DNA from: Bacteroidota bacterium
GTDB taxonomy: Bacteria; Bacteroidota; Bacteroidia; Bacteroidales; Prolixibacteraceae
Reading direction: 5' to 3'
Length of the DNA stretch: 35,079 bases
NCBI GenBank assembly: GCA_029265715.1
Contig: JAJUGZ010000038.1
Span: forward strand, 1-35,079
The notes under the pieces: model-generated
Told to the model about the DNA's origin: nothing
Seen by the model: the letters and a program-made list of their open reading frames with translations, nothing else
The model's database searches: none
Part shown: piece after piece, positions 18,847 through 26,126 of the stretch
Layout: each line of letters starts with the position of its first letter
How positions within the stretch are numbered: the stretch's first letter is position 1
Translations under genes and position numbers: made by a program

Positions 18847-21477
18847 TTATTTCATTTCCATTTCCTTACCAGTCATTCTCAATCGGGCCAACACAGTTTC
18901 TGTAGTTGACGCGTCAGTCTGTCCGGAGAAACCGGGCTGTTCCCCTCCGACAGAAATGGTAAACCAGCCGGGTTCGACAACTCGTTTGTCTTTATTATTG
19001 ATCATCGAAAATTTGTAGGGATCAAGCACAAACTCAACAGTCTTTGTTTCTCCTTTTTTCAGGAAAATACGGCTAAAACCTTCTAACTGACGGATCGGTC
19101 TGGGTGTACTGGCTTTTTCGTCGGTAATATAAAGTTCAACGACCTCGTCGCCATCGCAGGTGCCAGTATTGGTTACATCAACCTGTACGTTAACTGGTTC
19201 GCCAACTTTTACTGTTGCCGGCATTTTCAGGTTGCTGTATTTAAACGTGGTATAACTCAGGCCATATCCGAATGGATACAGAGGGGTATCGTGAAAATAC
19301 CGATACGTACGTCCGTCCATATCGTAGTTTTCGAAAGCAGGCAACTGATCGACTGATTTATAATAAGTCACAGGCAAACGACCGGCCGGATTGTAGTCGC
19401 CAAACAGCACATCGGCAACTGCATTACCGTCTTGCTGCCCGGGATAGCCGGCAGTCAGGATGGCATCCAGATTTTCAGCAGCATAATTTATAGAAAGGGC
19501 GCTTCCGTTTAAAAGTACCAACACGATTGGTTTTCCGGTTGCCTTGAGGGCCTGCATCAATTCAAGTTGGGTTTTGGGCAAATCGAGTTTTGTGCGGTCT
19601 CCCCCTTTAAAACCATCCACTTCCACATGCATTTCTTCGCCTTCCAGTCGTTGGTTCAATCCAAGAACCAGAACCACCACATCCGATTGTTTAGCCAGGT
19701 CAACCGCATTTTTGAGCATGTCAGGCTGCGGAGTTGACCATAACAACCGGGCGTCGGCATCACCAAACCAGTTCCGGTATTCAAACACCAATTTATAGCG
19801 TTTCCCGGCCTCCAGCTGAACATTTCTGGCATTATGAAACGCATGGTGTTCGCTGTTCCAACCCATCAACTCTTTTCCTTCGTATGAAAGGCTGTAGCTC
19901 GGCATACTCCAGCCGCCAATTTGGTACATTCCGCTAACCGGAGGTTTCAGGTAAGTTGTCCAGCGAATACTGAAATTGTCATCAGGCAAACGCGGATCAG
20001 GCGAGCCCGACTCGAGATACATGTCAATGTTATCATCAACACGGGTGAACAAAGGTTCTCCTTCTAACTTGCTGTTGGCAAAGTATTCACCGATCACTCC
20101 TTGCCTGCCATCTTCGGTTTCCAGATAAATCGACGGGATAGGCGAAAGAAAATTAATTCCTTCGGCAAGCTCGCAACCCTGTGCATATTGTACTTCAATT
20201 TCCGGGCTTACCTTATTGATAATTCCCTGCAAAACCGTAACCGGATTTTTGGGGATTCCGTTATAATTTCCCCAAAGCGACTCCACATTGTCGGCATTCG
20301 GCCCAATAACTGCTATTTTTTTCAGTTTTTTTGAGAGCGGCAACGTGTTCGCGTTGTTTTTCAACAATACGATACTTTCGCGGGCTGCCTGTCTGGCCAG
20401 TTCATCATGGGCCGGAGAATTATTTACCGAGAAAGGAATCTGCGCGTATGGAACACGCTCGACCGGATCGAACATTCCCAGTTTAAACCGGGCAGTCATC
20501 AGGCGCTTCACAGCCACATCGATATCTGCCTCGGTAATTAATCCCCTTTTAACCGCATCTGTAAGCTTGCTATATGTCCAGCCACAGTCCAGGTCGGTTC
20601 CCCGCATCAGGGCCAGGGCTGCCGCCGAAGCCGTGTCGGGAACAATTTTATGATATTGCCAGATATCCTGAAGGGCGCCACAATCAGACACCACATATCC
20701 GTCAAAACCCCACTCCTTGCGCAGAATGTTGCTCAATTCAGTATTGGCACAGCAAGCCTCGCCCCGGAAACGGTTATATGCCCCCATCACCGAATAAACA
20801 TGGCCCTCTTCGACCAGTGTTTTAAATGCAGGCAGATAAGTCTCCCGGAGGTCGCGTTCGCCCACACGGGCATCAAACTCGTGACGCAACGGTTCCGGTC
20901 CGGAGTGAACGGCAAAATGCTTGGCTGTAGCAACCACCTTCAGATAATTCGGGTCGTCGCCCTGCAACCCTTTTACAAAGTTTAACCCCAACTGGCCTGT
21001 CAGGTATGGATCTTCTCCATACGTTTCGTGCCCTCGCCCCCAGCGCGGATCCCGGAAAATATTAATGTTTGGCGACCAAAAAGTCAGCCCCTGATAAATT
21101 CCTCGTTTCCCCCGGCGAATAAACTCATTGTTTTTGGCCCGCGCTTCATCGGAAATAACCGTAGCAACATCTAAAACCAATTGAGTATCCCAGGAGGCAG
21201 CAATTGAAATAGATTGCGGAAACACGGTAGCATAACCGGCCCGGGCCACACCATGCAAACATTCGTTCCACCAGTTATACTCCGGGACCCCAAGCCGTTC
21301 GATGGCCGGAGCACTATATAATAACTGACCGGTTTTTTCGGCCAGGGTCATCTGCGACACCAAATCGTCGACTCGCTGTTCGATTGGGAGATCCGGGTTC
21401 TGATACTGAAATTTGAATTGCGAAAATGTGCTCATCGGCAAAGCAAGAAGCACAAAAATGAATTTGAAATATCTCAT
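18847..21477 (-). CDS. GH3 beta-xylosidase/beta-glucosidase with PA14 insert, secreted
   Basis: An 876-residue exported glycoside hydrolase family 3 enzyme that probably releases xylose or glucose from oligosaccharides in the periplasm. Order: signal peptide 1-19 (MRYFKFIFVLLALPMSTFS), a TIM-barrel domain with AKHF at 185-188 and the nucleophile D265 in VVSDCGAL, an alpha/beta sandwich domain interrupted by a PA14 carbohydrate-binding domain (about 455-590), and a C-terminal fibronectin III-like domain. This plan with the early WWNECLHGVARAG block is typical of xylosidase-like GH3 enzymes of Bacteroidota. No SusC/SusD or other CAZyme gene is nearby, so it is a lone gene. A -7-like motif lies at 21515-21522. 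Confidence 0.95.
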   Translation of the reverse strand: MRYFKFIFVLLALPMSTFSQFKFQYQNPDLPIEQRVDDLVSQMTLAEKTGQLLYSAPAIERLGVPEYNWWNECLHGVARAGYATVFPQSISIAASWDTQLVLDVATVISDEARAKNNEFIRRGKRGIYQGLTFWSPNINIFRDPRWGRGHETYGEDPYLTGQLGLNFVKGLQGDDPNYLKVVATAKHFAVHSGPEPLRHEFDARVGERDLRETYLPAFKTLVEEGHVYSVMGAYNRFRGEACCANTELSNILRKEWGFDGYVVSDCGALQDIWQYHKIVPDTASAAALALMRGTDLDCGWTYSKLTDAVKRGLITEADIDVAVKRLMTARFKLGMFDPVERVPYAQIPFSVNNSPAHDELARQAARESIVLLKNNANTLPLSKKLKKIAVIGPNADNVESLWGNYNGIPKNPVTVLQGIINKVSPEIEVQYAQGCELAEGINFLSPIPSIYLETEDGRQGVIGEYFANSKLEGEPLFTRVDDNIDMYLESGSPDPRLPDDNFSIRWTTYLKPPVSGMYQIGGWSMPSYSLSYEGKELMGWNSEHHAFHNARNVQLEAGKRYKLVFEYRNWFGDADARLLWSTPQPDMLKNAVDLAKQSDVVVLVLGLNQRLEGEEMHVEVDGFKGGDRTKLDLPKTQLELMQALKATGKPIVLVLLNGSALSINYAAENLDAILTAGYPGQQDGNAVADVLFGDYNPAGRLPVTYYKSVDQLPAFENYDMDGRTYRYFHDTPLYPFGYGLSYTTFKYSNLKMPATVKVGEPVNVQVDVTNTGTCDGDEVVELYITDEKASTPRPIRQLEGFSRIFLKKGETKTVEFVLDPYKFSMINNKDKRVVEPGWFTISVGGEQPGFSGQTDASTTETVLARLRMTGKEMEMK

Positions 21478-21514
21478 AGGTTTACATTTAGTATATCTGG
21501 TCTGGTCTGTTCTG

Positions 21515-21522
21515 CAAATCTA
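21515..21522 (-). promoter_or_regulatory. -7-like element of the GH3 gene
   Basis: TAGATTTG on the minus strand fits TAnnTTTG and would give a leader of about 30 nt. The best upstream TTG is 24 bp away, a little too far, so this is a partial match only. Confidence 0.4.
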
Positions 21523-21580
21523 TAAATTTTTCAGACATATTTTTCACAACCTGCACCCGAATAGGGAACAACTTTTGTCC

Positions 21581-21588
21581 TAATTTTG
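21581..21588 (+). promoter_or_regulatory. -7-like element that fixes the YkgJ-like gene start
   Basis: TAATTTTG fits TAnnTTTG. Transcription would begin near 21595, after the in-frame TTG at 21586, so ATG 21616 is the right start. No clear -33 element. Confidence 0.45.
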
Positions 21589-21615
21589 GTGCTTCTAAGA
21601 AAGACAAGACACCAA

Positions 21616-22128
21616 ATGGAAAACTTTTTTTCATCCTATTATCAGCTTGTAACCCGAATAGACCAACTGACTGAAAAACTGTTCAAGCTTCATAAAAATC
21701 ACATACAATGCAAAAAGGGATGCGACCTGTGCTGTATGGATTACCGGATTTTTCCGGTTGAATATTACGCCATCCGGGAACAGCTCCGGATGCAAAACCG
21801 ACCGGAAACCAGACCCCAGGAAACCGACGAAGATTGCGTTTTTCTGAAAGACCATGGCTGCGCAATTTATGAAAACCGCCCCATCATTTGCCGGACGCAC
21901 GGGCTTCCGCTGCTCTATATGAACGACGAAAGCTGGGAATTATCGACCTGCGAGCTCAATTTTACCAATTTCAATGACGATGATTTCTCAGACGAAAACA
22001 CCTATCCGCAGGATAAATTCAACAGCGAATTGTTTCAGCTCAACAAACGGTTCATTGCAACTTTCAAGGAAAAGAAATTTTCTGAATTTGACCTGATCCC
22101 GATTAAAGAACTGGCCAGCGAAATTTAA
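21616..22128 (+). CDS. YkgJ-family cysteine-cluster protein
   Basis: A 170-residue cytosolic protein with the metal- or cluster-binding pattern of the YkgJ (CxxCxxCC) family: C32-x3-C36-x2-C39-C40, C74, C82 and C92 in the NRPIICRTHGLP block. The family is thought to bind zinc or an iron-sulfur cluster, and the role is unknown. The longer frame from TTG 21586 overlaps the proposed promoter, so ATG 21616 is used. The acidic segment NFNDDDFSDEN lies in the second half. A terminator shared with convergent purC follows. Confidence 0.85.
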   Translation: MENFFSSYYQLVTRIDQLTEKLFKLHKNHIQCKKGCDLCCMDYRIFPVEYYAIREQLRMQNRPETRPQETDEDCVFLKDHGCAIYENRPIICRTHGLPLLYMNDESWELSTCELNFTNFNDDDFSDENTYPQDKFNSELFQLNKRFIATFKEKKFSEFDLIPIKELASEI

Positions 22129-22145
22129 GATATTGGAATGAAAAA

Positions 22146-22174
22146 AAACCCGGAAGTCCAAATGCCCCGGGTTT
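22146..22174. terminator. Bidirectional terminator between YkgJ-like gene and purC
   Basis: AAACCCGG and CCGGGTTT form an 8-bp stem with a 13-base loop. A run of eight A precedes it, which makes a good U-tract for purC on the minus strand. On the plus strand the T-run is short. Confidence 0.8.
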
Positions 22175-22196
22175 CCATATTGAAATGAATTGCCTC

Positions 22197-23153
22197 TTAA
22201 AGATTCTTAAGAAATTCAGCCACATTCTTTTCGATACGCGCCAGAATCTGGCTTGTATCCGACTTTACAAACTTATCGCCAGTGATATTTTCATAAAGCT
22301 CGATATACCGATCGGTTACCGAAGCTACAAAAGCAGCATCCATTGTCGGGACAACCTGCCCTTCTTTTCCCTGGAACCCGTTTTCGATGAGCCACTGGCG
22401 CACAAATTCTTTTGAAAGCTGACGCTGGGCTTCGCCTTTTGCCAAACGCTCTTCATAACCTTCGGCATAGAAATAACGTGATGAGTCTGGGGTGTGAATT
22501 TCGTCGATCAGGTAAATTTTATCGCCTTTTTTCCCGAATTCATATTTGGTATCAACCAAGATCAACCCTTTTTCTGCCGCCATTTCGCTACCGCGCCGGA
22601 ACAGTTTGCGGGTATAATCTTCCAACATTTCGTAGTCTTCACGGCTTACAAGCCCCTGAGCAATGATTTCTTCACGCGAAATGTCTTCGTCGTGCCCTTC
22701 GGCCGCTTTGGTCGTGGGAGTAATAATTGGCTCGGCAAATTTCTGATTTTCAACCATTCCTTCGGGAAGAGCAATGCCGCACAACGAACGTTTTCCGGAG
22801 CGATATTCGCGCCAGGCATGGCCGGTCAGGTAACCTCGGATCACCATCTCAACCTTAAACGGTTCGCAGTGATGGCCAATGGTTACATTCGGATCGGGAG
22901 TCGCCACTTTCCAGTTGGGAACAATGTCGCTGGTGGCATCCAGAAACTTGGCTGCAATCTGGTTCAAAACCTGTCCTTTATAGGGAATTCCTTCCGGAAG
23001 AACGACATCAAATGCCGAAATACGATCGGACACAACCATTACCAGATATTCGTCGTTGATGTTGTAAACATCTCTCACTTTCCCATGGTAAACACTTTTC
23101 TGACCCGGAAAATTGAAATTGGTTCTTGTTAAAGCATTACTCATTTTCTTCAA
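22197..23153 (-). CDS. purC: Phosphoribosylaminoimidazole-succinocarboxamide synthase PurC
   Basis: PurC joins aspartate to CAIR with ATP to form SAICAR, step 7 or 8 of purine synthesis depending on numbering. The 318-residue protein shows KVRDVYNI near the N-terminus, [19 protein letters not shown], the [12 protein letters not shown] block, and [13 protein letters not shown] with [13 protein letters not shown]. It is the longer form found in Bacteroidota and yeast. The ATG at 23153 lies 17 bases inside the end of phoH; a second ATG three codons later (23144) would reduce the overlap to 8 bases. The pair is therefore co-transcribed. Confidence 0.96.
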   Translation of the reverse strand: MKKMSNALTRTNFNFPGQKSVYHGKVRDVYNINDEYLVMVVSDRISAFDVVLPEGIPYKGQVLNQIAAKFLDATSDIVPNWKVATPDPNVTIGHHCEPFKVEMVIRGYLTGHAWREYRSGKRSLCGIALPEGMVENQKFAEPIITPTTKAAEGHDEDISREEIIAQGLVSREDYEMLEDYTRKLFRRGSEMAAEKGLILVDTKYEFGKKGDKIYLIDEIHTPDSSRYFYAEGYEERLAKGEAQRQLSKEFVRQWLIENGFQGKEGQVVPTMDAAFVASVTDRYIELYENITGDKFVKSDTSQILARIEKNVAEFLKNL

Positions 23154-24138
23154 TTTTATCTGAATTTAAAAGTTCTTTTTTTGCCAGTTGCTGCGCCTGG
23201 TATTTATCGTAGGCGGCAACAATATCGCGAACAAGGCGGTGGCGCACAATATCTTTTACATCGAACTGAACAACCGAAATGTCCCGAATGTTCTTCAAAA
23301 TTTTCCGGGCCAGCAACAAACCCGACTGGTTACGCGTTGGCAGGTCGATCTGCGTTTCGTCGCCGGTAATGATAAACTTGGCATTCATTCCCATGCGGGT
23401 CAGGAACATTTTTAGCTGGTTGATCGTGGTATTCTGCGCCTCATCCAGAATAACAAAAGCATTGCTCAAGGTGCGGCCTCGCATAAAAGCCAGCGGCGCT
23501 ATCTGAATGGTTCCGTCTTTCAGAAATTCGTCCAGCTTTTTGGCCGGGATCATATCAAGCAACGCATCGTACAAAGGCTGCAAATACGGGTCGATCTTTT
23601 CTTTCAAGTCGCCCGGCAAAAAGCCCAGGCGCTCGCCTGCTTCAACAGCCGGACGGCTCAGGATGATGCGCTTGATCTCCCGGTTTTTCAAAGCCCTGAC
23701 GGCCAATGCAATGGCCGTATAGGTTTTCCCGGTACCGGCAGGTCCCACTGCAAATATCAAATCCGATTTTTTGCAGGCATCAACCAACAACCGCTGATTG
23801 GGCGTGCGGGCGCGGATCGCCTTCCCGTTGATCCCGAAAAGCAACACATCTTTCTCTTCCTCAAACGTATCGGTGATCCCTTCAGCGTCATTCATCATCA
23901 CCGTTTTAATGATGTCGTCGTTCAATAAATTGAACTGGTGGTAATGATCAATCAGCAGATAAAGTTTCTTTTCAAAGTCGTGCAATTCAAGCTCATCACC
24001 TTTCATAATGATTTCATTGCCGCGGGCCACAATAACCAATTTGGGGAAAAACGACTTGATCAAATTCATTTTCGCGTTATTTACGCCATAAAACTCCAAT
24101 GGATCAATGCCTTCGAGATGAATTAGTTTTTCGAACAT
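23137..24138 (-). CDS. PhoH-family ATPase
   Basis: A 333-residue cytosolic P-loop ATPase of the PhoH/PhoL family, thought to act on RNA. The Walker A motif GPAGTGKT is at 132-139, followed by [18 protein letters not shown] and a Walker [10 protein letters not shown]-terminal to the ATPase is the short KH-like region found in PhoH proteins. A longer frame starts at 24168, but that codon lies in a -7-like element, so ATG 24138 is preferred. It overlaps purC. The substrate is unknown. Confidence 0.93.
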   Translation of the reverse strand: MFEKLIHLEGIDPLEFYGVNNAKMNLIKSFFPKLVIVARGNEIIMKGDELELHDFEKKLYLLIDHYHQFNLLNDDIIKTVMMNDAEGITDTFEEEKDVLLFGINGKAIRARTPNQRLLVDACKKSDLIFAVGPAGTGKTYTAIALAVRALKNREIKRIILSRPAVEAGERLGFLPGDLKEKIDPYLQPLYDALLDMIPAKKLDEFLKDGTIQIAPLAFMRGRTLSNAFVILDEAQNTTINQLKMFLTRMGMNAKFIITGDETQIDLPTRNQSGLLLARKILKNIRDISVVQFDVKDIVRHRLVRDIVAAYDKYQAQQLAKKELLNSDKIEENE

Positions 24139-24165
24139 AAATACGGTGTACGATTCTTTGTCCAG

Positions 24166-24173
24166 CAAAAATA
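24166..24173 (-). promoter_or_regulatory. -7-like element of phoH-purC
   Basis: TATTTTTG on the minus strand matches TAnnTTTG and gives a leader of about 20 nt to ATG 24138. No -33 TTTG is seen. An 11-bp palindrome CCGATTATCGG (24185-24195) sits close to where the -33 element should be. Confidence 0.4.
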
Positions 24174-24276
24174 GCGACTTTTAACCGATTATCGGATTTT
24201 TTCTCCGCAATCAGACCGCTTTTTTAGCCACGGATAAACAATTAATAATATCGGGCAATCCGGATCCTGAAAATAA

Positions 24277-24303
24277 AAACCGACACGGGCCTCACCACGG
24301 TTT
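24277..24303 (-). terminator. Possible terminator overlapping the crp/fnr stop codon
   Basis: On the minus strand AAACCG pairs with CGGTTT around a 15-base loop and runs into TTTTTATTTT. The stem is short, and the left arm includes the end of the stop codon. Confidence 0.4.
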
Positions 24304-24997
24304 AACCGTGCAGGCTCACCTCCTGCAGGATCTTCGTGTTCAGAATGATGATATCTTTATCTTTCAGCTCGATCAAACCGTCCTTTTCAAAATTCTTCAG
24401 GAGTTTCACGGCGCTTTCCGTCGAAATGCCGGCAAAGTCGGCCAGTTCCTTCCGCGAAAGAATCTGGAATATCTCCGGAAATTCGGGCCTGAATGTTTCT
24501 AAATACAACAACGTTTCAGCCATTCGCCCGTTCATTTGTTTGTAAAGCACATTCCGGATGGTTTCAAACAAATTGGTGTTTTGCTCGCAATATCGCTGGA
24601 TAAAACTGAAGCCGAACAAGCCATTCTGCCGGATCACCTTGCCAATTACGTCTTTTTCGATCAGGAAAGCCAGACAATCGGTCAGCGCCACGGCCGAATA
24701 ATTAAAAGTATTTTTTGAAAATACAGCCGACAACCCCACAAAATCGCCCGGTTTAATAATCCGGAGGTTATACGATTTCCCCTGATCGCCCTCGACATAC
24801 TGCTTAACGTAGCCGTTCACGATAAACAAAACATACGAAGCAAACGCCCCCTGCTTGGTCAGGTTGTCGCCTTTTCGAAAAAGGACTTGGGTTTTACTCG
24901 ATTTGACCATCAGCACTTCATCCGGAGTAAGCAACTGAAAACAAGGCGCATCGACATCACAAACATATTCAGCATCGGTTTCAAGGATCGTCTTCAT
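24302..24997 (-). CDS. Crp/Fnr-family transcription regulator
   Basis: A 231-residue regulator with a cyclic-nucleotide-binding-like beta-barrel (about 25-125), a long dimer helix, and a C-terminal winged helix-turn-helix (about 180-222) with SRKELADFAGISTESAVKLL. In the recognition helix the residues at the Fnr E-x2-S-R positions read E-x2-V-K (E194, V197, K198). Cysteines occur at 13, 19, 108 and 137. Two near the N-terminus and one near the Fnr Cys122 region could hold a redox or cluster function, but the pattern is not the Fnr one. It is divergent from a thioredoxin-family operon. A TTGA-N6-TCAA box in the shared intergenic region suggests self-regulation, and the similar box at hemA suggests a wider regulon. 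Confidence 0.9.
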   Translation of the reverse strand: MKTILETDAEYVCDVDAPCFQLLTPDEVLMVKSSKTQVLFRKGDNLTKQGAFASYVLFIVNGYVKQYVEGDQGKSYNLRIIKPGDFVGLSAVFSKNTFNYSAVALTDCLAFLIEKDVIGKVIRQNGLFGFSFIQRYCEQNTNLFETIRNVLYKQMNGRMAETLLYLETFRPEFPEIFQILSRKELADFAGISTESAVKLLKNFEKDGLIELKDKDIIILNTKILQEVSLHG

Positions 24998-25023
24998 CAG
25001 TGTATCTTCATTATTTGAAGCTG

Positions 25024-25065
25024 TGAAGTTAGAAATAAATCAAAAAAAAAGTTGAGCTAAATCAA
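25024..25065 (-). promoter_or_regulatory. Fnr-like box and weak -7 element of the crp/fnr gene
   Basis: TTGATTTAGCTCAA on the minus strand (25065-25052) matches TTGAT-N4-ATCAA in 9 of 10 defined positions. The partial -7 TAACTTCA (25031-25024) lies 20 bases downstream, the same spacing as at hemA. The box is also about 75 bases ahead of the expected start of the plus-strand thioredoxin-like gene, so it could serve both. Confidence 0.5.
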
Positions 25066-25096
25066 TCCGAAAGTTGGCATGCGGCCAGCTCAAAAA

Positions 25097-25128
25097 TTTG
25101 GGTGGCGACCGGGGCGGAAATACCTTTG
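25097..25128 (+). promoter_or_regulatory. Consensus promoter of the thioredoxin-like operon
   Basis: TTTG (25097-25100), a 20-bp spacer and TACCTTTG (25121-25128) match the Bacteroidota housekeeping promoter. Transcription should begin near 25135, which rules out ATG 25079 and makes ATG 25157 the likely start. Confidence 0.75.
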
Positions 25129-25156
25129 TCATCAAATGATTATCACGAGAAACGAT

Positions 25157-25507
25157 ATGTTATACACCAATCTGAAGCACATCGAAAATGCCGAACAATT
25201 CCGGAACATTATCCGGGAAAACACGCATGTTGTAGTGATTTGCGGACGCATGGGAAAGATGTCGATCCCGGTTTACCGGATTGCAGAAGAATTGGAACAA
25301 AGCTATCGGCACATCAAGTTTTTCGACATGGAACTCGACAATCCGGAATCGCAGGTGATACTCGACCTGCCTGAGGTAAAAGAACAGCTTGGCATCCCGA
25401 TCGTTCTGTACATCAAAAACGGGCAAATCGCCAAAGCAACCACCGGCACACAAACCCACGAGCAAATCAGTTCCATTCTGAATGAACAGATGGCAATGCT
25501 GACTTAA
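25157..25507 (+). CDS. Thioredoxin-fold protein lacking the CxxC motif
   Basis: A 116-residue thioredoxin-like protein. The strand order and the cis-proline (IPIV at 80-83) fit a thioredoxin fold, but the active-site region reads VVVICGRMGKMSIPVY: only one cysteine, C29, at or next to the position of the usual WCGPC. It cannot act as a dithiol reductase in the usual way. It could be a monothiol or persulfide carrier or an adaptor; that is inference. A real thioredoxin gene follows 74 bases later. Start chosen from the promoter; earlier in-frame ATGs are at 25079 and 25136. Confidence 0.75.
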   Translation: MLYTNLKHIENAEQFRNIIRENTHVVVICGRMGKMSIPVYRIAEELEQSYRHIKFFDMELDNPESQVILDLPEVKEQLGIPIVLYIKNGQIAKATTGTQTHEQISSILNEQMAMLT

Positions 25508-25581
25508 CACGGAATAATCGTTCAAAAGCAGATAAGTAAAAAAACAACAGATAAAGAAATCATTCCTAAAAACAATCCAAC

Positions 25582-26004
25582 ATGACTCAAACAGTATTAC
25601 TCGTAGTTGCCCTGGTTATCATCGCGTTCTTCGTCCTGGGACGCATCGCCAAGGCAAAAATTAAAAACACGCCAATGGTAGCCGACCACGAAAAAATTCT
25701 GACCCTGACTGACAAAAATTTTCAGCAGCAAACAAAGAACAAAATCGTTTTGGTTGACTTCTGGGCAAGCTGGTGCGCCCCTTGCCGCATGATGGCCCCT
25801 ATACTAAACGAGGTGGCCGACGAACTGAATAGCAATGCCCGGGTTGGGAAAGTAAACATCGAACAATTTCAGAACATGGCTCAACAGTTTCGCATCCGTA
25901 ACATACCGACGATGGTGTTGTTCAAAAACGGCAAAGAAGTGAACCGTTTCGTTGGCATCAAATCGAAAGACTTTTTACTGAAAGAAATTGCAAAAGTCGG
26001 ATAG
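25582..26004 (+). CDS. Membrane-anchored thioredoxin
   Basis: A 140-residue protein with an uncleaved N-terminal membrane helix (about 4-20), a short basic linker (RIAKAKIK), then a full thioredoxin domain with WCAPC (C65, C68) and the cis-proline segment IPTMVLF. The basic linker after the helix suggests that the thioredoxin domain faces the cytosol by the positive-inside rule, though this is not certain. It sits between the CxxC-less thioredoxin-like gene and the rhodanese-flavoprotein gene, so a role as electron donor to the cluster is plausible. Confidence 0.9.
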   Translation: MTQTVLLVVALVIIAFFVLGRIAKAKIKNTPMVADHEKILTLTDKNFQQQTKNKIVLVDFWASWCAPCRMMAPILNEVADELNSNARVGKVNIEQFQNMAQQFRIRNIPTMVLFKNGKEVNRFVGIKSKDFLLKEIAKVG

Positions 26005-26126
26005 ATCATGCTATTGCTTTAACTACAAATGACGCGAAGCAAATAACCATCAATGACAGGCAATAAATGTCTGGTTCAACACCTAAATGATTCAAATTAT
26101 CAATACAAAATAAACAAGTTCAGAAA

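Noticed and set aside
24185-24195. Palindrome CCGATTATCGG before phoH as an operator
   Set aside because: Only 11 bp with a one-base centre; it may occur by chance, and nothing else supports regulation.
25079-25156. Longer N-terminus (ATG 25079) for the thioredoxin-like protein
   Set aside because: That start lies upstream of the -33 element of a consensus promoter, so it would not be in the mRNA.
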